From Artemisia argyi (taxonomy: Eukaryota > Streptophyta > Magnoliopsida > Asterales > Asteraceae), in the NCBI GenBank assembly GCA_030686995.1, contig CM060696.1:11483487-11547486 (forward strand): DNA of 64,000 nt, given 5' to 3'. The stretch's first letter is position 1, and every line of letters starts with the position of its first letter. The position numbers and the translations under genes are program-made. Shown one piece after another: positions 56,572 through 64,000 of the stretch. Below the pieces are notes generated by a model. It ran no database searches, was not told where the DNA came from, and was given only the letters and a program-made list of their open reading frames with translations.

Positions 56572-57885
56572 CTATATACTATGGCGATGCTCGGGACTCT
56601 CTTCTGGAGCGGCGGAAGTCCCCGCCTCCTTAAGCTTACTCAAGGTTATAGCATCCTTGAGAGACACGGTCGGAACGCTCACAGCCACGCCATCCGATCG
56701 GGGAAGGTGTGCAACACCGATGCCGCACATCATAGCCTTGCCTTTGATACCCTTCTTTAAGGCAACCCTTTGCTCGTGACGCTCTAGCACCTCTTTCAAA
56801 GGAATTTCCTTCTCAAGAGCAAAAGGCTTAAGGATATCGCGAGGCCGCGCGAACACAGGGACTTGAAGTTGCGAGACATCAGGTTTTAGATAATAATCTA
56901 ATTCCTCTTCCGCGTTCTCCACAAGATGGCGCTGCAAAGTCAGACCCGCCATCAGCACATCTATGGGGTCATCTTGATCGCGCTCCAACTTCCCTATATG
57001 CGGCAACTCAAGAACCTTCAGCCCCGCCATTGCCTACAGCAGCTCATCATAAGCCGTAGGGCTGTAACCAGGGACTTCCGCCAAGTCCTTCTCTAGCAGC
57101 TTGGCCTCACGAAGGTCCTCCATGGCCTGCGAGCGACCACGCGCAATCGCGCAGTGCACAACCTTTCCAAAAGCTTCCACTACCTCAGCGGACTCTAGTG
57201 TGCTCAGGGCTGCCAGGCGCAGCCCATGGCTAATCAACCATCTGCATTCACAAAGAAAATTTGTGTAAGTAAACAACATGGTGGTATAGTAATTATAATG
57301 ACAAAGTAAAATACCTGCGCTCGGCTATAGTGGACATCAGCTGGGGGTACAACTCCTCGTCATACTCAATGCTGAGGGCGCGCAGTTTTTCCTCTTGCAT
57401 CGCAATCGCCTTCTCGATGCGCCCCTGAAACTCTTGGACGCTAGCATGATGCTCCGCCCTCTTCTCTTCAAGATAAGACACCGACCAGGAAGTCTTAGCC
57501 TTTATCTGCTCAAGCTTCGCCCTCGCATACTTAAGGTCAGCCAAAATGCTCATCTTATCTTGAGCAATCTTCTCAGCATAGGCCCTCGAGGCCCCCAGCT
57601 CCACTTGCGCATCCGCCAATTGCGCGCGGAGTGTCACCAACTCCTCCTCCTTTTGGGCAAGAGCACGGCTCTCCCCATCATACTTCCCTTTCAGCTGAGC
57701 CACCAGCTCAGCTTGACGTGCAGTGGTCGCAGCCAACTCATCCATTAGTTGCTGCGCCTCACCCCCATCAGCAGCATTGGTATTCCCCTCCTTGTTTTCA
57801 TTCTGCGGAGAGGAAACCTCATCATCCTTCGCGCCGTCATCCCTATGCAACAAAGGCAATCAACAAAAATTACAACAAGTAATCG

Positions 57886-57926
<41 letters not shown>

Positions 57927-59222
57927 AAGTGCACACTTACAGAAACGGAGAAGCATCATCAACCTTCAACCGAGCGCCAGAGGTAGAGGTCTCTTCCGCG
58001 TTCGACTCTGCGTCTCTGATGACGTGTCGACGCCTCTTCCTAGTATCACTTCGCCCAGCCTCGGCCTTGCGCTTAGAACTCTGCGCAACCTCCTCCCTCA
58101 GCACCTCCTCAGGTTTCAGGATTCGGATGCTGTCAGATGATCCTGATCGCGCCTCCTCGCGCGCCACCTCCACATCAGGCACCGCCTCCACAGTGGGCGC
58201 CACTACAACCTCAGGCGCTACACTCTGGGCGGGCGTCACCACAAGTGGTGGCGTGTCCTCGGGGACCGTCGCAGGCAAGACAGTCAAATGCCCCGCGGTC
58301 GCATCGAGCAAGGGCTGCTCTCCTTCCTTCAGAGGACGCACCCCTATGGTCACCTGCTTTGGCTTATCCAGCTTAACCACCGCGAACAGATCCATTTCTG
58401 CACACACCAAGTAAAGCAAGAAAAAACAGAAAAGGATTAGTTAGTAAATGTGCGAAGACAAGAATAAAGGACTTACAAAGAAGGAAGTACAAAGGATGAA
58501 CACCCACCCCGGCCATCCTCACTCAGGAAAGTGGGAACCTCATCTGCAGCGCCAAAATAAGCGCGACTCAACCCCACATGTACCAAAAACTCCTCCGGAT
58601 AAGGGTTAATGGCCAGTCGATTGGCATCTAATGTCTGCGCGTCAGCAAGCTTGTAGGAACCGGGTGCGGGGCGCCTATCCCTTGGTAAGGACTCCTGAGT
58701 ATAAAACTCAAAAGGGGAGGGAAAGACTACGTCATCCACCCAAAAGAAGTACTCCCTCCAATTCTTGAGGGCGTCAACCTTCTCCGTATAACACTGAAGC
58801 GCCCCCTGGCGCTTCGCAAATGAAACCCAACCATTTGACCACGTCGTGTGGTAAAAGGAGCGGAACAAGGCCACAGTCGGTTCTATTGCAAGTAAACGGC
58901 AGTTTACTTCAAAATTCGACACCTTTGCCGCACCAATACAGTGCAGCTGAGAGATGTGAAGGCGATAGTAATTGAGCAAATCGCTCAGAAACACAGATAT
59001 GGGTACGCGATAATTCGCATACTCAAAAAATTTCGTGTATAGCCCTATCTTCCCTTCGGGGAAGTCAGCTATACACGCGTCGACATCTGGAGCCTCTGGA
59101 CGTACATCCAAAGGCACAAAAAAGTCGGAAGAAAACTGCGTAACGTCCTCAATGGACATCGCGGAGCGAAAATCCTCCAATTGAGCAACCATTTTCATTT
59201 GAAAACTAAGTGGGACGCACAC
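56572..59222 (-). pseudogene. Spliced antisense gene of the Tat element (gypsy-type 'transposase_28-like' protein)
   Basis: Four minus-strand exons fit in frame: 59222-58508 (GTGGGT donor), 58397-57941 (GTAAGT), 57842-57315 (GTATTT) and 57241-56572, about 789 codons. Exon 1 has GKIGLYTKFFEYANYRVPIS, ISQLHCIGAAKVSNFEVNCR and LKNWREYFFWVDDV, which I recognise as the 'putative gypsy type transposon' domain (PF04195-like). The junction gives GREMDLFAVV, as in relatives. Exon 2 is basic and acidic, with an RKRRRH nuclear-signal-like patch. Exon 3 is a long coiled coil (AELVAQLKGKYDGESRALAQ and on). Exon 4 starts RRWLISHGLRLA. A TAG at 57036-57034 interrupts exon 4, which stays open in the same frame afterwards. 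Its role in the element is unknown. The start could also be the ATG eight codons in (MKMVAQ). Confidence 0.8.
57886..57925. repeat. 40-bp poly(A) in intron 2 of the antisense gene
   Basis: An uninterrupted A run, read as poly(T) in the antisense transcript, 16 bp from the splice donor. Its length should vary among copies. Confidence 0.85.
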
Positions 59223-59602
59223 AAATTACCTACGAAAGTGAAAAGGTTTCTTTGCAAAAAACGCTCTCAAAGAAGAAGGTGAATAGTGGTTAAGTGTGTG
59301 TTTTACTGTGTGCCTGTAAAAAAGGGGGGCGGTGACTCTTATATAGGGTGGTAAAAACCCTAATTTCCATCCACGTGGAACCCACTCACAGTAAATGAAT
59401 GGCTAGAAGTTGAAAAGGTACATGCACTTTTTCCCGAATTCCAAGGGCTACGTGGACACCACCCCCGATTTTCGAGGCATCCATTTTGAAATTATTAGGT
59501 GCATTGCACCTACGAAAGGACGGCAATATTTGTTCAATCTCCCGCCACGCTTACCGCTGATGGTATTAAGTCTAGTACCCACGGCTACGCGCCGCGCACA
59601 CT
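59223..59602. other. Promoter-side region of the antisense gene
   Basis: No forward gene is seen. On the minus strand ACCCTATATAAGAG lies near 59337-59350, about 115-130 bp upstream of the antisense start, a plausible TATA box. Confidence 0.5.
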
Positions 59603-59616
59603 AGACTGGGGGGACA
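59603..59616 (+). promoter_or_regulatory. Tat polypurine tract
   Basis: AGACTGGGGGGACA lies directly before the 3' LTR. Confidence 0.7.
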
Positions 59617-60110
59617 TGATGACGTATAGCCTATATCTGGGTCACAAGCCCAAATGATAGACATTACTCATACCTAAGCCCACTACGAATGGGCTACCAT
59701 GACAAATGGTATGGGCCGCAGTATTAACGCTTTGGGCTTATAAAGCCCAAAGCCTAACCAAACCCACCGGGTACACGATAAGGATTATCTATTCAAGGAA
59801 TAGATATCCTTACCTCGGATAAGCACTACGCGTGCGAAGAGTAAGGAGCAAGAAACACGGGTTCTTAGCCCCTATATATAGAATCATACGATTCTCATTC
59901 AAGGTACGATTTACACAATCCCTAACTCTTCAACTAAACCCTAAATCGATTACTTACTCTCACGCCGGAGTCTAATCGGGGGAGACAATCCCTCGATAAG
60001 CCTAACGGTGTTGTTTATTTTCTTAGTGCGCAGGTAACAAAGTGCTAAGAAGTGAATTGATACAAGAACAAGAGCCAAATAACCAGGTACGCCCAACTTT
60101 TGTATCAACA
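59617..60110 (+). repeat. Tat 3' LTR
   Basis: It differs from the 5' LTR by a missing G and three base changes. It is followed by TAAAC. Confidence 0.95.
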
Positions 60111-60338
60111 TAAACCTTTATATATACATGGCTAACATATGCTTATAAACCATAATATGTATGTTTCGGTAACATAATTTTTTGAAAAAGAAATGCAAAC
60201 TTAAAAATTGAAACTTAATTTTGATTAAAAGATAACCATCGTGAATATAAAAGAGATCTAGCAGGTTACAAGACATAAGCCAACAACTAAGATGCAAAAC
60301 CTAATAGGTTTTACGAGGTGAGTTACTTTATGAACTAA

Positions 60339-60529
60339 GGGTGCGTTTGGTTCGTAGTATGTTTTGAAAGGAATTGTAATCTGTCAAAAGAATTGTAATT
60401 TGAATGAATTGTAATTCAAAGAGTTAGAATGTGTTGTAATTGTAATGTGTTGGAATTGTAATTGATGTATTCTGTCAATTTCTTTGGTTGGATCTCAACG
60501 TAATTGTAATTCAAAAGATTTAAAAAAAG

Positions 60530-60573
<44 letters not shown>

Positions 60574-60671
60574 TAATAATAATAATAATAATAATAAATA
60601 ATTAAATAAATAAATAATAATAAAAATAATAATAATAACAATAAATAATAATAATAATAAAAATATTAATA

Positions 60672-60750
<79 letters not shown>

Positions 60751-60771
60751 AAAACATCACTTCATTATTAA

Positions 60772-60829
<58 letters not shown>

Positions 60830-61184
60830 TTATTATTATTAAAATAATAAAATGTAATAATAATAACATTTTATTATTATTATTATTATTAAATAATAAA
60901 AATAAAAAAATATATTATTATTATTATTAAATTATTTTTATTATTAAAATAATAAAAATAAAAATAATAATAATAATAATAAATATTATTATAATAATAA
61001 TTATTATTGAAATAATAAAAATAAAAAATATATTATTATTATTATTTTTATTATTAAAATAATAAAAAAGTAATAGTAATAATAAATATTATTATAAATA
61101 TTATTATAATTATTATATAAATATAACAAAAATAATAATAATAATAATAATTATATAAATATTATTATTTTAATATTTATATTA

Positions 61185-61227
<43 letters not shown>

Positions 61228-61443
61228 TAGTTTTATTATTAAAATAATAAAAATAATAATCATTATTATTATTATTATAAATATCATTATAATTATTATA
61301 TAAATATAAAAAAAATAATTATTATTATTTTAATATTTATATTAATTATTATTATTATTATTAATTATTATTATTATTATTATTAATATTAATATAATAA
61401 ATATTATTTATTATTATTATATAAATATTATTATTTTATTATT

Positions 61444-61509
<66 letters not shown>

Positions 61510-61759
61510 GTAATAATAATAATAATAATTCTGAATTACAACGTAATCAAAACTTTCCATCCAATATCCTATGTAATCTGAATTACCTCCATTGATGTAA
61601 TTGTAATTGCTGAATTACAATTACAACGCAAACCAAACAACCTACGTAATGTAATCTGAATTACAATTCTCTCCATTCTACGAAACAAACAGCCTACGTA
61701 ATGTAATCAAATTACAATTACATCCAATTACAATGGATTACGGCGAACCAAACGCCCAC
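60339..61759. mobile_element. Harbinger/Tourist-like MITE expanded by trinucleotide repeats
   Basis: The left end GGGTGCGTTTGGTTCG and the right end CGAACCAAACGCCCAC form terminal inverted repeats with two mismatches. TAA flanks both (60336-60338, 61760-61762). Subterminal AATTGTAATTCAAA-like words are inverted at the right end (TGAATTACAATT). The middle has been replaced by about 1 kb of simple repeat. Confidence 0.75.
60530..61530. repeat. About 1 kb of poly(A), (TAA)n and (ATT)n repeats
   Basis: A run of A's (about 60530-60570) leads into alternating blocks of TAA and ATT repeats. Long pure ATT blocks lie at 60676-60750 and 60770-60830, and TAA blocks near 61450-61530. The ATT and TAA blocks can pair with each other. 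Confidence 0.9.
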
Positions 61760-61762
61760 TAA

Positions 61763-61925
61763 GTTTTTGTTACAAACTGAGGGACAAATCCTCACCATTC
61801 ATCTAGTTTGATCTAATGGTGGGGATTAACCTAAGATTTAATAAGACAACCTAAGTACATGTTTTTTTTCTTGTCCTTTTTGTCTTTCTTATTTATTCAT
61901 TTTTTTTTTCATTTTTCTTTTCTTT
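61763..61925. other. Short flank with a CATCTAGTTTGATCTAATGG word
   Basis: No gene. The CTCACCATTCATCTAGT segment loosely resembles 18190-18225 inside the AT-flanked core, hinting at a shared family. Confidence 0.35.
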
Positions 61926-62118
61926 CTTGTTTTTCCTTTTTTTTTCTTTTTTTTTTCTAACTTCACGTTTTTTTACGTTTTCGTCAGTTTTCTTACGTTT
62001 TCGTTCGTTTTCATACATTTTTGTCCGTTTTCATACGTTTTCGTCTGTTTTCTTACGTTTTCGCTCGTTTTCGTCTGTTTTCTTACGTTTTCGCCCGTTT
62101 TCATACGTTTTTGTCCGT

Positions 62119-62122
<4 letters not shown>

Positions 62123-62207
<85 letters not shown>
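62123..62207. repeat. (AT)n microsatellite
   Basis: About 42 AT dinucleotides lie inside the left arm of the foldback satellite. Confidence 0.9.
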
Positions 62208-62208
<1 letters not shown>

Positions 62209-62519
62209 TCGTCCATTTTCTTACGTTTTCATCTGTTTTTGAATTTTTTTCATACGTTTTTTCCCGTTTTCATATGTTTTCGTCCGTTTTCATATATATT
62301 CGTCCGTTTTCTTACGTTTTTGTCCATTTTTATACGTTTTCCTCCGTTTTCATATGTTTTCATCCGTTTTCATACGTTTTCGTCCATTTTTATACGTTTT
62401 CATATCGTTTCATCTGTTTTCATTCATTTTCGTCCGTTTTCATACGTTTTCGTCCGTTTTCATTCATTTTCGTTCGTTTTTAAATGTTTTCAAACGTTTT
62501 CATACCTTTCTAAATACCA

Positions 62520-63500
62520 CAAGTGATATACTGTGATTATTAGAATATCACTTGTGATATTCAAAATATCGTGAGTGATATTGAATATCACTCGCGATAT
62601 TCTGAATATCACAAGTGATTTTTAACATTCTGTAACATGAAAATCACAAGTGATATTCAGAATATCGCAAGTGATATTCAAAATATTGCAAGTGATATCT
62701 GAATATCGCAAGTGATATTCTGAATATCACAAGTGATTTTCAACAAATGTTCTGTGACATAAAAATCGCAAGTGACATTCAGAATATCGCAAGTGATATT
62801 CTGAATATCAAAAGTGATATTCTGAATATAAATCACAAGTGATATTCAGAATATTACAAGTGATTTCACGCTTTTTTTAATTCACGTTTTTTCAAAAGTG
62901 ATATTTTGAATATCACTCTGAATATCACAAGTGATATTCTGAACATCACAAGTTATTTTCAACAATTTTTATGTGATATTCAGAAAATCACAAGTGATAT
63001 TCTAAATATTACAAGTGATATTCCGAATATCACAAGTGATTTTCAACTAATATTTTGTAACATGAAAATCACAAGTGATATTCTAAATATCACACGTGAC
63101 TTTCAACTAACGTTTTGTAACATGAATATCACTTGTAATTTTTTGAATATCACTTGTGATATTCAGATTATCACTTGTGATTTTCATGTTACAAAAAATT
63201 AGTTGAAAATCACTTGTGATATTCAGAAAATCACAAGTGATATTCTGAATATCACAAGTGATGTTCAACTAATGTTTTGTAACATGAAAATCACAAGTGA
63301 TATTCTGAATATCAAAAGTGATATTCAGAAAATTACAAGTGTTATTCAGAATATTATAAGTGATTTTCACTTTCTTACGTTTTCTTCTGTTTTTGTTCGT
63401 TTTCATACGTTTTCTTTCGTTTCCGTACGTTTCTGAATATCAAAATTGATATTATTAATATCACAAGTGATAATTTGAATATCAAAGAAAATCCCTTGTT
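62520..63500. repeat. Palindromic ATATCACAAGTGATAT satellite centre
   Basis: Dozens of units read GAATATCACAAGTGATATTC or its inverted form with central TT, mixed with ATTTTGTAACATGAAAATC spacers. Each unit is self-complementary except for its two central bases. Confidence 0.85.
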
Positions 63501-64000
63501 TTATTAAGAATATCAATTGTGATATTCAGAAACGTATGAAAACGGACGAAAACATATGAAAACGAACGAATACGTATGAAAGCGTAAAAACACGCCTGGA
63601 AAGGGACAAAAACGTATGAAAGATTGATGAAAACGGACGAAAATGTATAAAAACTGCCGAAAAGTATGAAAACAGACGAAAGCGTCTGAAAACAGACAAA
63701 AATACATAAAAACGGACGAAAATGTTTATAAACGTATGAAAGCAGATAAAAATGGATGAAAGCATATAAAAACAGACGAAAACGTCTGAAAACAGAAGAT
63801 AATGTAAAAAATTGATGATAATGTTTGAAAGCAGATAAAAACGTCTGAAAACGTATAAATACAGCCGAAACGTATGAGAATAGACGAAAACGTTTGAAAA
63901 CAGACAAAAATGTACAAAAATGGATAAAAACAGACAAAAACGTCTGAGTATCACCGAATATCACTTGTGATATTCAGAAACGTATGAAAACGTCTAAAAT

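Larger units (their letters stand above)
49817..60110 (+). mobile_element. Complete Ty3/gypsy element of Tat type with antisense gene
   Basis: The 10.3-kb element has LTRs of 495 and 494 bp (49817-50311, 59617-60110) with three substitutions and one indel between them. TAAAC occurs on both flanks (49812-49816, 60111-60115). The order is LTR, primer site, gag N-part, gag-pol, antisense gene, polypurine tract, LTR. Two RNase H domains and a gene in reverse between pol and the 3' LTR point to the Tat lineage. Its coding DNA is more GC-rich than the surroundings. It looks young, and apart from one in-frame TGA it looks able to supply all enzymatic activities. Confidence 0.95.
61926..64000. repeat. 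Giant foldback satellite, open at the window end
   Basis: The left arm (about 61970-62510) is a minisatellite of units near TTTTCATACGTTTTCGTCCG. The right arm (about 63525-64000) is the same unit inverted (CGGACGAAAACGTATGAAAA). The centre (62520-63500) is built of near-palindromic units ATATCACAAGTGATATTC. (AT)n interrupts the left arm at 62123-62207. Frames through it (for example 199 codons at 61927-62526) are repeat artefacts. Confidence 0.85.

Noticed and set aside
58470..58480. GTAAGT as the end of antisense exon 1 (next to the stop at 58473)
   Set aside because: Using this stronger donor puts exon 2 out of frame. The GTGGGT donor at 58507 keeps the frame and yields the GREMDLFA junction known from relatives.
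61927..62526. 199-codon open frame rich in F, V, R, H and S
   Set aside because: It is a read-through of a 20-bp minisatellite without stop codons. Similar frames exist on the opposite strand in the inverted arm (63482-63964).
62520..63500. CRISPR-like array of palindromic repeats
   Set aside because: The units are contiguous or irregularly spaced, spacers are themselves repeats, and the DNA is plant nuclear.

Overview
This is a repeat-rich nuclear window from a dicot plant. The retrotransposon proteins (gag-protease with the N-terminus MASSITRFDIEKFDGKNDF, acidic gag-like proteins with CxxCGGPH knuckles, and the gypsy antisense 'transposase_28-like' gene) look to me like families common in Asteraceae, tribe Anthemideae (Tanacetum, Artemisia, Chrysanthemum). 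That placement is recall plus inference, because no search could be run. There are no rRNA genes, true tRNA genes or bacterial features. All identities are by-eye counts.

Layout. (1) 0-10 kb: a FIS1-family (mitochondrial/peroxisomal fission) gene on the minus strand. It has at least seven recognisable exon blocks (9808 down to 3004), phase-compatible GT-AG splice sites and a duplicated pair of tail-anchor exons. One exon is split by a young Ty1/copia element (5340-8382) that encodes only gag and protease, and one intron carries a 464-bp CACTA MITE. (2) 10-21 kb: small elements, including a 100-bp inverted-repeat pair enclosing a hAT/ZMYM N-terminal fragment and a Tourist-like MITE, a tRNA-derived SINE, a composite element between two (AT)n arrays, two Helitron-like 3' ends and a decayed copia gag-protease fragment. 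(3) 21.4-41.8 kb: a nest of minus-strand LTR elements. These are a SIRE-like 3' LTR (21414-23114), a non-autonomous element A (23227-40399) and, inside A's 3' LTR, a very young non-autonomous element B with 3.87-kb LTRs (23520-34169, TSD GATGC). A's sister LTR still shows the empty target site. (4) 41.3-45.1 kb: an Athila-type integrase fragment cut by a SIRE-like 5' LTR of 2.7 kb, then a minus-strand copia LTR. (5) 45.1-49.7 kb: fragments of cellular genes, all on the minus strand (RPA70-like C-terminus, a coiled-coil exon, a folate-biopterin-transporter-like exon, an EF-1alpha fragment). (6) 49.8-60.1 kb: a complete young Ty3/gypsy element of the Tat type (TSD TAAAC) with gag-N, gag-pol and a four-exon antisense gene between pol and the 3' LTR. 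(7) 60.3-64 kb: a Harbinger-type MITE swollen by about 1 kb of ATT/TAA repeats, then a giant foldback satellite that runs off the window.

How it works together. The Tat element is the only one here with all enzymatic domains (protease, RT, two RNase H, integrase). One in-frame TGA separates its N-terminal gag from gag-pol, and one TAG interrupts its antisense gene. A, B and the copia element lack RT and integrase and must have been mobilised in trans. The one cellular gene close to intact, the FIS1-like gene, appears to have been broken recently by the copia insertion. Three of the long-LTR families share a promoter layout: a GC-rich palindromic block set in AT-rich DNA close upstream of the TATA box.
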